Positions 25,701 through 34,232 of a DNA stretch of 36,674 bases are shown here, piece by piece; position 1 is the first letter of the stretch; each line of letters opens with the position of its first letter. Under the pieces are notes generated by a model. It had not been told where the DNA came from. It ran no database searches and saw only the letters and a list, made by a program, of their open reading frames with translations. Source of the stretch: Phycisphaerae bacterium (GTDB lineage: Bacteria > Planctomycetota > Phycisphaerae > Phycisphaerales > Phycisphaeraceae); assembly GCA_030432595.1 (NCBI GenBank), contig JAUIGU010000039.1, positions 1 to 36,674 on the forward strand, read 5' to 3'. Position numbers and translations under genes: made by a program.

Positions 25701-26009
25701 GTCCCGCAAGGCCCGCACGACCCACGGCCAACCCGCCACCACACAAACCACCGCTCAAGCCGTGGCCGAGGAGCCACGCGACGAAGCCTCGGAACAACCC
25801 ACGCAACCCCGACCCGACCCCCAACGCAAGTTCGTCGCCTCTCCCCAGGCCCGCGCCAGCAGCGACTTCGCCGAAGCCGTCGGCGGCGCCACCCTGCACG
25901 ACAAAGACACCGCCGCCCGTGCGTCTTCCAAGGACGACGACGACGGCTCCACCACCTCCCGCCTCCTGGCCGCCCGACGACGCACTCAACGTGACGAAGG
26001 AAACGAATC

Positions 26010-26013
<4 letters not shown>
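22783..26013 (+). CDS. Large membrane protein with two VWA domains and a GATase-like domain
   Basis: 1076 residues. Layout: two N-terminal helices (8-25, 38-56) as in BatA; first VWA domain with MIDAS DRSAS (73-77); beta-rich segment; glutamine amidotransferase-like domain without obvious catalytic Cys (about 360-450, KFLFVDQLGG, GGGFVMIGGPDSFG); second VWA domain with full MIDAS (DRSGS 485-489, Thr559, Asp592); a C-terminal beta region; one helix (about 920-937) and a charged tail. The start is a TTG at 22783, forced by a stop at 22732-22734 and by the first helix; no Shine-Dalgarno is seen since hairpin E abuts it. Residues 795-798 are ERSE from the repeat at 25157. Its stop overlaps the moxR start (ATGA). 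MoxR ATPases are thought to act on such VWA proteins. Confidence 0.85.
25157..25183 (+). repeat. ERSE-type palindromic repeat inside the VWA gene, copy 2
   Basis: CCGGACC at 25157-25163 pairs perfectly with GGTCCGG at 25177-25183 around the loop core GAGCGCAGTGAA. It is translated GPERSEGPG in the same frame as copy 1 in the ABC ATPase. It lies in a loop between two beta segments of the VWA protein. Confidence 0.7.
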
Positions 26014-27020
<1,007 letters not shown>

Positions 27021-27026
27021 AGACAT

Positions 27027-27476
27027 TTGAACCGCGGAGGCGCGGAGAACGCGGAGCAACGTCATGAAAGACATGAATCCCGAAATCAACCATCTCACCG
27101 ACCAGATTATTGGTGCGGCGATCGAGGTGCATCGGACACTCGGCCCTGGTTTCCTGGAGTCCACGTACGAGAAAGCCTTATCGATCGAGTTGAACCTCCG
27201 CAATGTCGCACACGTTTGCGAGGCGCCCGTCTCACTCACTTACAAGAACCGTCCGGTCGGTGAAGGGCGACTCGACATGCTGGTGTCGGGACAAGTCATT
27301 GTCGAGCTTAAAGCCATTGACAAACTTGCACCGATTCATCACGCCCAGGTCATCAGCTACCTGAAAGCAACCGGCCACCCCATTGGCTTGCTCATCAATT
27401 TCAACGCCGAAGTTTTGAAGGATGGTTTGAAACGGATCGTGCTTTCCTCCGCGAACTCCGCGCCTCCGCGGTTCAA
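27027..27476. mobile_element. Cassette F: 450-bp inverted-repeat element carrying a GxxExxY gene
   Basis: Terminal arms 27027-27056 and 27447-27476 are complementary at 28 of 30 positions, starting TTGAACCGCGGAGG, and are built of 8-9-nt GCGGAGxx units. The element lies between moxR and the DUF58 gene. The right arm forms the 3' coding end of the GxxExxY gene. No transposase and no clear target duplication is seen (flanks AGACAT and CCCCG). Precise removal leaves 11 nt between the operon genes. It resembles 23S rRNA intervening sequences in plan: complementary ends and a small gene in the loop. Confidence 0.7.
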
Positions 27477-27489
27477 CCCCGATGCCTGA
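27064..27489 (+). CDS. GxxExxY protein, putative PD-(D/E)xK nuclease
   Basis: 141 residues. The signature GFLESTY (29-35) defines the GxxExxY family (TIGR04256; Pfam places it in the PD-(D/E)xK nuclease superfamily). Fitting this, Asp71 (GRLDMLV) and Glu81-x-Lys83 (IVELKAI) form the D...ExK site, followed by HAQVISYLKATGHPIGLLINF. The function of the family is not established. The last 10-14 residues are encoded by the right arm of cassette F and by 13 nt beyond it, so the natural C-terminus is about residue 129. The stop overlaps the DUF58 start by 8 nt. ATG at 27064; a second ATG at 27073 is possible. Confidence 0.88.
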   Translation: MKDMNPEINHLTDQIIGAAIEVHRTLGPGFLESTYEKALSIELNLRNVAHVCEAPVSLTYKNRPVGEGRLDMLVSGQVIVELKAIDKLAPIHHAQVISYLKATGHPIGLLINFNAEVLKDGLKRIVLSSANSAPPRFNPDA

Positions 27490-28384
27490 CCTGCTCACCC
27501 CCGAGTTCATGCACCGCCTCGACCGGCTCGACGTCGTGTCGCGGAAGCTGCTGCGCGGGTCGATGCAGGGGGAGCGGCGCTCCAAACAAAAAGGCCAGAG
27601 CGTCGAGTTCGCCGACTACCGCAACTACGTCGTCGGCGACGACCTGCGCCGCATCGACTGGAATCTGTACGCCCGGCTCGACAAGCTGTTTCTCCGGCTT
27701 TTCCTGGAAGAGCAGGACTTGAGCGTCACCGTCGTCTTCGACACCACGCGCTCGATGGACTACGGCCAGCCCAACAAGCTGCACTACGCCAAGCAGCTCG
27801 CCGCGGCGCTGGGGTACATCGCGCTGACGCACCACAACCGGCTGAGCGTGTTCACGTTCGCCGACCGGTTCGTCGGCCAACTCGACGGGTTGCGCGGACG
27901 GCGGCCCGTGCCGCGGCTGCTGGAGTTCCTGGACGCCGTGCCGACCAGCGACGCACCGGGGGACCTCGCGGCGGCGCTGCGGCAGGTCGCGCTGGTGCAG
28001 CGGCGGCCGGGCGTGGTGATCCTGGTGAGCGATTTCATGGACAAGGGCGGCGGCGATTCGGGCGTGGGCGATGCGATGCGTTTCCTGGCCGGGCCGCGGT
28101 TCGACGTGTACGCCGTGCAGGTGCTCAGCCCGCAGGAGGTCGCCCCCGGCCGCGGCGGGATCGCGGGCGATTTGCGGCTCACCGACGTGGAAGACGGCGA
28201 CGTGGCCGAGGTCTCCGCGACGTCGGTGTTGGTCAAGAAATACCGCGCGACGTTGGAGACCTACTGCCGGTTCGTTCGCGAGCAGTGCGTCCGCCGCGGC
28301 ATCGCGTACTTCAACACGACGACGGACGTGCCGGTGGAGACGGTGGTGATGAAGTACTTCCGGGAGAGGGGGTTGTTGGGGTGA
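27482..28384 (+). CDS. DUF58 domain protein with degenerate VWA-like site
   Basis: 300 residues. It carries the DUF58 hallmark FADYRNYVVGDDLRRIDWNLYAR (about 43-65, cited in two parts: FADYRNYVVGDD and LRRIDWNLYAR) and a VWA-like fold with DTTRS (87-91) in place of DxSxS. No membrane helix is seen, so it is cytoplasmic. DUF58 proteins almost always follow moxR and are taken as partners of it. ATG at 27482 overlaps the GxxExxY stop; its stop overlaps the next start as GTGA. Its translation may now depend on ribosomes coming from the inserted gene. Confidence 0.92.
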   Translation: MPDLLTPEFMHRLDRLDVVSRKLLRGSMQGERRSKQKGQSVEFADYRNYVVGDDLRRIDWNLYARLDKLFLRLFLEEQDLSVTVVFDTTRSMDYGQPNKLHYAKQLAAALGYIALTHHNRLSVFTFADRFVGQLDGLRGRRPVPRLLEFLDAVPTSDAPGDLAAALRQVALVQRRPGVVILVSDFMDKGGGDSGVGDAMRFLAGPRFDVYAVQVLSPQEVAPGRGGIAGDLRLTDVEDGDVAEVSATSVLVKKYRATLETYCRFVREQCVRRGIAYFNTTTDVPVETVVMKYFRERGLLG

Positions 28385-30363
28385 GTTTTCTGTCCCCCCT
28401 ATCCGCGTTAATCGCCGCGGGCATCACGATCCCGCTGCTCGTCGCGCTGTACTTCTTGAAGTTGCGGCGTCGGCCGATGGTGGTGCCGTCGACCTTGCTC
28501 TGGCGCAAGGCGGTGCAGGACCTGCAGGTCAACGCGCCGTTTCAGAAGCTGCGGAACTCGCTGTTGCTGTGGTTGCAGTTGTTGCTGCTGGCGTTGCTGC
28601 TGCTGGCGATGGCGCGGCCGGCGGACGACGCGGCGGCGGTGACCGGGGACCGCGTCGCGATCCTGATCGACCATTCGGCGTCGATGTCGGCGACCGACGC
28701 CCCCGGGAACGCGTCGCGTCTGGAAGAAGCGAAACGCCGGGCGCGCGACGTCGTCGCGAACCTGGACGGCGGCGCGGCGGCGATGGTCGTCTCCTTCGCC
28801 GAGGCGTCGCGGGTGCGGCAGCAGTTCACGACCGACCGCGCGGCGCTGCGGCGCGCGATCGACGCCATCGAGCCGACCGACCAGCCCGGTCGGCTGGGCC
28901 CGGCGCTGCGCGTGCTCGAGCCGCACGCGGCCACGGCCGACACGGGGGCGTTGTCCGTGGTCGTGATCGGTGACGGCAAGGTCAGCGACGGCGCGGGCGT
29001 GCTGCCGGGCGTGCCGGGCGCCGAGGTGCGGTTCCTGGCCATCGGGTCGGCGACGCCGGACAACCTCGCGATCGTCGCGGCGGACGCGCGGCGGGGCGTC
29101 GACGACCCGGCGGCGGTCGAGGTGTTCGTCCGGCTGATCAACACCGGGCCCGACACGTTGACCACGGCGGTGACGCTCCAGCGCGACGGCGAGCCGATCA
29201 CGGTGCGGAAGGTCGCGGTGCCGGGGGCCACGGACCGCACGGACACCACCGGAGATGAGGGTGTCGAACCCGCGTCCACCGTGGTACCCGGCGAACGCGT
29301 CGTGACCTTCCCGCTGCGCATCGCCGGCGGCGCGGCGCTCGAGGTGTCACACGATCACGACGACGCACTTTCGGCCGACAACACCGCGCGGATGGTGCTC
29401 ACCGCGGCCAAGCGCCTGCGGGCGCTGATCGTCAGCCCCGACGCCCAGCCGTTTGCGCTGGTCGAGGCCGTCGGCGCGACCGGCGTGGACGTGATGGACC
29501 GGGTCACGCCGGCGCAGTTCGACGAACAGGACATGACCGGCGAGAACTACGACGTGGTCGTCTTCGACCGCTGGACGCCGGACGCGCCGCCGGTCACGAA
29601 CACCTTGTGCTTCGGCGTGGTCCCCGCGATCCCGGGGCTGGCGCTGCGTGAAGCGCAGGAAGACGACCCGCCGCTGCAGCGGCCGCTGACGTGGGCGACG
29701 GACGAGCCGGTGATGCGGTACGTGTCGCTGGACGAGCTGGTGGTGCGTCGCCCGGGCCGGCTGGTGTTGCCGACGGGCGGGCGGTCGCTGGCGATGGGGC
29801 TGACCGGGCCGATGATCGCGCAGGTGCCGTATCAGGCGGAGGACGGCCGGCGGACCGAGCACGTGATCGTGTCGTTCCCGGTGAACGAGAGCCGGTGGCC
29901 GCTGAGCTGGAGCTACCAGGTGTTCATGGTCAACGCGCTGGAGGTGCTGGGGCTGGACACACCCGGCGACTCGGCGACGCTGAAGTTCGCGCCCGGCGAA
30001 GCGGTGTCGGTGCCGGTTGAATCCGACGCGGGGGCCGTCGTTTTCTCCGGCCCGGTCGAGCTGCGCGGCAACGTGCGCGGCGGTCAGGCGACGCTGCCGA
30101 CGCTGTCACGCGTCGGGTGGTACGAAGCCGGCGACGGCGTCGAGCCGCCCTTCACGCAGCTCGCGGTGAACCTGCTGGACGTCAACGAGAGCGACCTGCG
30201 CCCGGCGGCCACGCTGCGCGTCGCGTCGTCGTCCGGCACCGCGGCGAGCGCGGCCGAGGGTGAGGAGCGGGTGCGCCGCGAGTGGTGGCCGTGGGTATTG
30301 AGTGCGGCGCTGGGGATGTTGTGCGTGGAGTGGTTTGTGTATGTGCGGCGCATGCGGGTGTGA
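28381..30363 (+). CDS. BatA-like membrane protein with VWA domain
   Basis: About 660 residues from a GTG at 28381, coupled to the DUF58 stop. Two N-terminal helices (about 6-26 and 60-78) flank a basic loop (KLRRRPMVVPSTLLWRKAV), the BatA N-terminal pattern. A VWA domain follows with MIDAS DHSAS (97-101). Then come beta-sandwich-like regions (VEVFVRLINTGPDTLTTAVT) and a region around 350-470 of uncertain fold (LRALIVSPDAQPFALVEAVG). One C-terminal helix (WPWVLSAALGMLCVEWFVYV) ends the protein. It is probably exposed to the periplasm and works with the other MoxR-operon proteins. Cassette G starts 2 nt after its stop. Confidence 0.88.
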   Translation: MSFLSPLSALIAAGITIPLLVALYFLKLRRRPMVVPSTLLWRKAVQDLQVNAPFQKLRNSLLLWLQLLLLALLLLAMARPADDAAAVTGDRVAILIDHSASMSATDAPGNASRLEEAKRRARDVVANLDGGAAAMVVSFAEASRVRQQFTTDRAALRRAIDAIEPTDQPGRLGPALRVLEPHAATADTGALSVVVIGDGKVSDGAGVLPGVPGAEVRFLAIGSATPDNLAIVAADARRGVDDPAAVEVFVRLINTGPDTLTTAVTLQRDGEPITVRKVAVPGATDRTDTTGDEGVEPASTVVPGERVVTFPLRIAGGAALEVSHDHDDALSADNTARMVLTAAKRLRALIVSPDAQPFALVEAVGATGVDVMDRVTPAQFDEQDMTGENYDVVVFDRWTPDAPPVTNTLCFGVVPAIPGLALREAQEDDPPLQRPLTWATDEPVMRYVSLDELVVRRPGRLVLPTGGRSLAMGLTGPMIAQVPYQAEDGRRTEHVIVSFPVNESRWPLSWSYQVFMVNALEVLGLDTPGDSATLKFAPGEAVSVPVESDAGAVVFSGPVELRGNVRGGQATLPTLSRVGWYEAGDGVEPPFTQLAVNLLDVNESDLRPAATLRVASSSGTAASAAEGEERVRREWWPWVLSAALGMLCVEWFVYVRRMRV

Positions 30364-30364
30364 G

Positions 30365-30815
30365 GTAGAGCAATAGAACAGGAAAGCAGTAGAGCAGTAA
30401 ATCAGGCAGAAGATCGCTTTGAGCGGGCAATGATGGTCTTGACGATCTTGAGTAATTCCGTTGCTTCCTGCTTGAGCGGTTCGATACGGTCCGCTTCGAG
30501 CCATCCGGCCTTCACCACCTGATCGAGCCAGTAACAGGTCTCGCTCAGTTCTTTGGCGGACCAGCCGAGACACTTGATGAAGTCACGGCGACTCACTGCC
30601 TCCGCGGCTTCGTACACCTGAGCGCCGGCGGAAGTCCCACTCCCACAAAGCTGATCGACCACCCGACGGTGCCGTTTCTGCTCTTCGAGCACATCGACAA
30701 GCCGCAACACCCGACCCCCGAAATCCGAGAACCGTTCGAGAATCGCATCATCAAGACGCCCGCGTCGCATGCCTCCAATTTACTGCTTTCCTGCTTTACT
30801 GATCTACTGTTCTAC
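30365..30815. mobile_element. Cassette G: 451-bp inverted-repeat element carrying a four-helix-bundle gene
   Basis: Terminal arms 30365-30402 and 30778-30815 are 38 nt each with about 32 complementary positions. They are an exact 8-nt periodic series (GTAGAGCA, ATAGAACA, GGAAAGCA, GTAGAGCA, GTAAATCA). The enclosed gene is on the minus strand; its stop codon touches the left arm and its start is 7 nt from the right arm. Removal leaves 21 nt between the BatA-like gene and purM. No transposase or target duplication is seen. Confidence 0.75.
30402..30770 (-). CDS. Four-helix-bundle protein (23S rRNA intervening-sequence protein family)
   Basis: 122 residues, all helical by pattern. The family core is clear: LCGSGTSAGAQVYEAAEA (41-58), SRRDFIKCLGWSAKEL and ETCYWL, then a last helix (IEPLKQEATELLKIVKTIIA). 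It matches TIGR02436/PF05635, first found in intervening sequences of 23S rRNA genes of Leptospira and Coxiella and known to form oligomers of four-helix bundles; its biological role is unknown. It runs against the surrounding plus-strand genes and fills cassette G. ATG at 30768-30770, no clear Shine-Dalgarno. Confidence 0.9.
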   Translation of the reverse strand: MRRGRLDDAILERFSDFGGRVLRLVDVLEEQKRHRRVVDQLCGSGTSAGAQVYEAAEAVSRRDFIKCLGWSAKELSETCYWLDQVVKAGWLEADRIEPLKQEATELLKIVKTIIARSKRSSA

Positions 30816-30835
30816 GGCCGGTACCATGCGGCCCC

Positions 30836-31936
30836 ATGCCCAACACCAAGTCCAAACCCCCCCTCACCTACGCCACCTCCGGCGTCGATATCGACGCCGG
30901 CGACCGTGCGGTGGAGTTGATCAAGTCTCATTTGCGCCGCACCCACGGGCCGCGCGTCTTGGGGAAGCACGGGGCGTTCGCGGGGATGTTTCGGCTGGAC
31001 TACAACGAGAAGCTCTTCCAGCGCAACTACAAGGACCCGGTGCTCGTCGCGTGCACGGACGGCGTGGGCACCAAGGTCAAGCTCGCGATCCAGCTCGGGG
31101 TGCACGACACCATCGGGCAGGACTGCGTGGCGATGAACGTCAACGACATGATCGTGCAGGGCGCCGAGCCGCTGTTTTTTCTCGACTACGTCGGGCTGCA
31201 CAAGGTCGTTCCCGAAGACATGGAACAAATCGTCAAAGGCGTGGCCGACGGCTGCGCGATCGCGGGCTGCGCGTTGCTCGGCGGGGAGACGGCGGAGATG
31301 CCGGACGTTTATGCGAAAGACGACTACGACCTGGCGGGTTTTGCCGTGGGCGTCGTCGAGCTGCGTCGGGTGATCGAGGGGCAGGAGCGCGTCGAGCCCG
31401 GTGACGTCATCCTCGGCCTCGCGTCTTCGGGTGTCCACAGCAACGGGTACTCGCTGGTCCGTGCGGTCGTGAAGCAGGCCAAGCTCAAGCTGGAGAAGGT
31501 CTACGACGACTACGCCGACGACCCTATGCACGGCGGGCGCACGCTGGGCGAGGCGTTGCTCGAACCGACGCGGATCTACGTCAAGCCGATCGTGTCGTTG
31601 CTGCGTGGGTACAAGCGCAAGCGGCCGATCTCGGGCATGGCCCACATCACCGGCGGCGGGCTGCCTGGCAACCTCAACCGGGCGCTGCCGGAGGACGTGG
31701 ACGCGAAGATCGACCGCAAGAGCTGGGACGTGCCGCCGCTGTTCCGGTTTCTTCAGAGCGCCGGCAACGTGGGCGAGGACGAGATGTTCCGCGTGTTCAA
31801 CATGGGGATCGGGTACGCGCTGATCGTCCGGCCACACTTCGCCGACGCGGTCGCGGACAAGCTCCGCAAATCGGGCCAGACCGTGTATGTGCTCGGGAAA
31901 GCGGTACGCGGCAAAGGTCGGGTGAGGTTGGGGTGA
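30836..31936 (+). CDS. purM: Phosphoribosylformylglycinamidine cyclo-ligase (AIR synthase)
   Basis: 366 residues. It closes the imidazole ring in purine synthesis using ATP (fifth step). Seen: YATSGVDIDAGDRAVELI, the ATP-site block CTDGVGTKVKLA, GQDCVAMNVNDMIVQGAEPLFFLDY, LLGGETAEMP, GLASSGVHSNGYSLVR, HITGGGLPGNLNRALP and FNMGIGYALIV. Full length for the family. ATG at 30836, separated from the BatA-like gene by cassette G and followed by inverted repeat H. Purine synthesis is unrelated to its neighbours. Confidence 0.95.
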   Translation: MPNTKSKPPLTYATSGVDIDAGDRAVELIKSHLRRTHGPRVLGKHGAFAGMFRLDYNEKLFQRNYKDPVLVACTDGVGTKVKLAIQLGVHDTIGQDCVAMNVNDMIVQGAEPLFFLDYVGLHKVVPEDMEQIVKGVADGCAIAGCALLGGETAEMPDVYAKDDYDLAGFAVGVVELRRVIEGQERVEPGDVILGLASSGVHSNGYSLVRAVVKQAKLKLEKVYDDYADDPMHGGRTLGEALLEPTRIYVKPIVSLLRGYKRKRPISGMAHITGGGLPGNLNRALPEDVDAKIDRKSWDVPPLFRFLQSAGNVGEDEMFRVFNMGIGYALIVRPHFADAVADKLRKSGQTVYVLGKAVRGKGRVRLG

Positions 31937-31945
31937 CGCGCAGCG

Positions 31946-32014
31946 GGGTCTGGGGCTTGGGGTCTGGGGTTTAGCCGCATCAGGCTTCGGACCCGAACCC
32001 CAAGCCCCAGACCC
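31946..32014. repeat. Hairpin H: 7-nt-period inverted repeat after purM
   Basis: Arms 31946-31963 and 31997-32014 are perfect 18-nt reverse complements (GGGTCTGGGGCTTGGGGT) with a 33-nt loop. The left side continues as 7-nt units (GGGTCTG, GGGCTTG, GGGTCTG, GGGTTTA). It starts 9 nt after the purM stop and may serve as a terminator, but no U run follows. The htrA gene begins 131 nt further on. Confidence 0.8.
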
Positions 32015-32145
32015 GCGCTCGGACCACCCTCGCACTCAAGCACCCCCGCCGCGAACCGCCCCCAAACCGCCTGCGTATAGTCGGCTACCGCCCCGCCGGA
32101 TGTGGGCGGGCTGTCCATTCGAGGCTTTTCGTAAGGAGACCTTCC

Positions 32146-33816
32146 ATGTCCCGTTTCCGCTGGTACGGCCCGACGCTCGTGTTGCTGGTCACCACTTTGG
32201 GCCTGATGTTCGCGACCCCGGCCCTGATCCGCAGCGTCACCTGGGCGGGCACCAACGCCACCATCACCACCATCCGCAACGACCTCGACTCCAACCCCTC
32301 GCTGGTCGACCTGTCCGACGCGTTCAAACAGGTCGCCCGGGCGGTCGAGCCCAGCGTAGTGCACGTCGAGATCCAGTCGCGCCGGTCGCAGCGCCGGACG
32401 ATGGACTGGACGCCCCGATCCGAACTGGACCCGCGTATCCCGGACGAGTTCCGGGAGTTCTTCGACCGCTTCGGCGACCCGCGTGCACCCAACCCCGAAG
32501 ACGACCTGACGCCGACTCACCCCGAACCCCAGGACTACTCGGAATACGACAGCTACCGCCCGGTCGGCAACGGCTCGGGCTGGGTGTACCGGCACGACGG
32601 GGACGACCACGCCGGCAACTACGTCATCACCAACGCCCACGTCGTCCGTGAGGTCGAAGACACCGAGCGCATCAAGCTGACGTTTGAGGACCGTCGGGAG
32701 GTTTACGCGACCGTGGTCGGGCTGGACGAGCAGACCGACGTGGCCGTGCTTGAAGTCGACGACGCCGACTACCTGCACCCCGCCGCCCTGGCGAGCGACA
32801 TGGTCGAGCAGGGCGAGATCGTGTTCGCGTTTGGTTCGCCGTTCGGGGCGTCGTTCTCGTTCTCGATGAGCCAGGGCATCGTCTCGGCGGTCGGACGGCG
32901 GGTCGGGATCATCGGTGACGGGCAGGGCTACGAGAACTTCATCCAGACCGACGCGGCGATCAACCCCGGCAACTCCGGCGGGCCGCTGGTCAACACCCGC
33001 GGCCAGGTCGTGGGCATGAACACCGCCATCGCCTCACGCACCGGCACCTACAACGGCATCGGGTTCGCCATCCCCGTCTCGCTGGCCGCCAACATCGCCG
33101 ACCGCATCATCACCGACGGCGAAGTCAAGCGCGGGTTCCTCGGCGTCGAAATCACCGAGATCGACCCCGACACCGCGGCCGCCTTCGGGTTCGAGGGCGA
33201 CGGCGGCGTGCTGATACAGGACCTGATCCCCGGCGGCGCGGCCGCGGACGCCGGGGTCGAGCCGGGCGACATCATTACCGGCGTGGACGGCGAGCCGGTC
33301 GCCTCGGTCCGCGAGCTGCGTTTCCGTGTGGCTGACCTGCCCCCGGGCCGGGACGTGACCCTCAAGCTGTTCCGCGACGGCAAGACGGTCGAGCGGGACG
33401 TGAAGCTCGGCAACCAGAGCGAACTGCTCGCCGACGGCTCGCAGCGGCTTCGACCGCGCCGCGACCGCGACGGTCAGACCCTCCAGGACGAGGACCGCCT
33501 GCTGCGGATAGGCATCACCGGGGCCGAGGCGTTTTCCGAGTCGCTGGCCCGCCGGATCGGGGTCGAGCACGTGCCCGGCGTCCTGATCACCGACGTGCGG
33601 GAACGCTCCGCCGCCGCCGGCCCCACCGCCCGCCTGAACCGGGCCCGCGTGGTGGTGGTCACCCACGTCTTCGACCAGCCCGTCACGAGCGTCAGCGAGT
33701 TCGTCGAGGCGGTCAACGCGTCCGACCCCGACCAGCCGCTTCGGCTCACGGTCAAATATTGGGACGGCCGGGCCGAGCGGTTCCGCCAGTTCTTCGCGGT
33801 CATCAGCCTGAACTGA
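32146..33816 (+). CDS. HtrA/DegP-type serine protease with two PDZ domains
   Basis: 556 residues. An N-terminal helix (9-29) serves as anchor or signal. The trypsin-like domain has the triad His165 (TNAHVV), Asp198 (TDVAVLEV) and Ser277 (NPGNSGGP). A charged insert (about 82-135) lies ahead of GNGSGWVY. PDZ1 spans about 310-400 (GFLGVEITEI, GGAAADAGVEPGDIITGVDGEPV). PDZ2 (about 440-550) is divergent. It degrades or refolds damaged envelope proteins. AAGGAG 8 nt before the ATG is one of the best ribosome binding sites in the window. A terminator follows at 33843. Confidence 0.93.
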   Translation: MSRFRWYGPTLVLLVTTLGLMFATPALIRSVTWAGTNATITTIRNDLDSNPSLVDLSDAFKQVARAVEPSVVHVEIQSRRSQRRTMDWTPRSELDPRIPDEFREFFDRFGDPRAPNPEDDLTPTHPEPQDYSEYDSYRPVGNGSGWVYRHDGDDHAGNYVITNAHVVREVEDTERIKLTFEDRREVYATVVGLDEQTDVAVLEVDDADYLHPAALASDMVEQGEIVFAFGSPFGASFSFSMSQGIVSAVGRRVGIIGDGQGYENFIQTDAAINPGNSGGPLVNTRGQVVGMNTAIASRTGTYNGIGFAIPVSLAANIADRIITDGEVKRGFLGVEITEIDPDTAAAFGFEGDGGVLIQDLIPGGAAADAGVEPGDIITGVDGEPVASVRELRFRVADLPPGRDVTLKLFRDGKTVERDVKLGNQSELLADGSQRLRPRRDRDGQTLQDEDRLLRIGITGAEAFSESLARRIGVEHVPGVLITDVRERSAAAGPTARLNRARVVVVTHVFDQPVTSVSEFVEAVNASDPDQPLRLTVKYWDGRAERFRQFFAVISLN

Positions 33817-33842
33817 CAAACCCCGAATCACGAATACCCAAC

Positions 33843-33879
33843 GACAAGCGGTCGGATGCAACCGGCCGCTTTGTCTTTT
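33843..33879 (+). terminator. Rho-independent-type terminator after the HtrA gene
   Basis: GACAAGCGGTCGG (33843-33855) pairs with CCGGCCGCTTTGTC (33862-33875), one G-T pair and one bulged base, 6-nt loop, followed by TTTT. It lies 27 nt after the stop codon. Confidence 0.65.
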
Positions 33880-34232
33880 GCGCAACCCGGATCTACCGAC
33901 CAGTGCAAATCCCAAATTCTCTCGCATTCCTACCCAAATCCCCAGCGAATTCGACCCACAAATACAATCAAAAACCTAATATTGTCCACGAGATATTCCA
34001 TAATCCAAATGTCATTCCTATTGCATGGGCTTAATTCGCCTTGGTTCGCGATTTAATCCTGCCTATGATCTATGCAGACGCATCAGGGTTCCTGGACCAC
34101 CACCACCGCACCCCGCCACCCCGGCTCCAGTTGCCTGACGTCTAAGCAAGATTGATCGAATGACTTGACTTGGACACTTGGTTTTTGACGACTCGTTGAT
34201 GCCCCCTCCACCCGCTCACGAGGCCCGGACCC
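33880..34232. other. AT-rich intergenic region upstream of the PilB/GspE gene
   Basis: No gene is credible here. From about 33900 to 34080 the DNA is clearly poorer in G+C than its surroundings (runs such as ATACAATCAAAAACC and AATATT). It probably holds the promoter of the secretion ATPase operon. A TTGACT at 34165-34170 resembles a -35 box but no good -10 box follows at the right distance, so no promoter is assigned. Confidence 0.35.

Noticed and set aside
23098-25989. 963-codon minus-strand frame opposite the VWA gene
   Set aside because: Shadow of the VWA gene, with no domain pattern and no start signal.
27027-30815. Ordinary insertion sequences
   Set aside because: No transposase gene, no clear target duplication, and the arms are short-period tandems, unlike standard terminal repeats.
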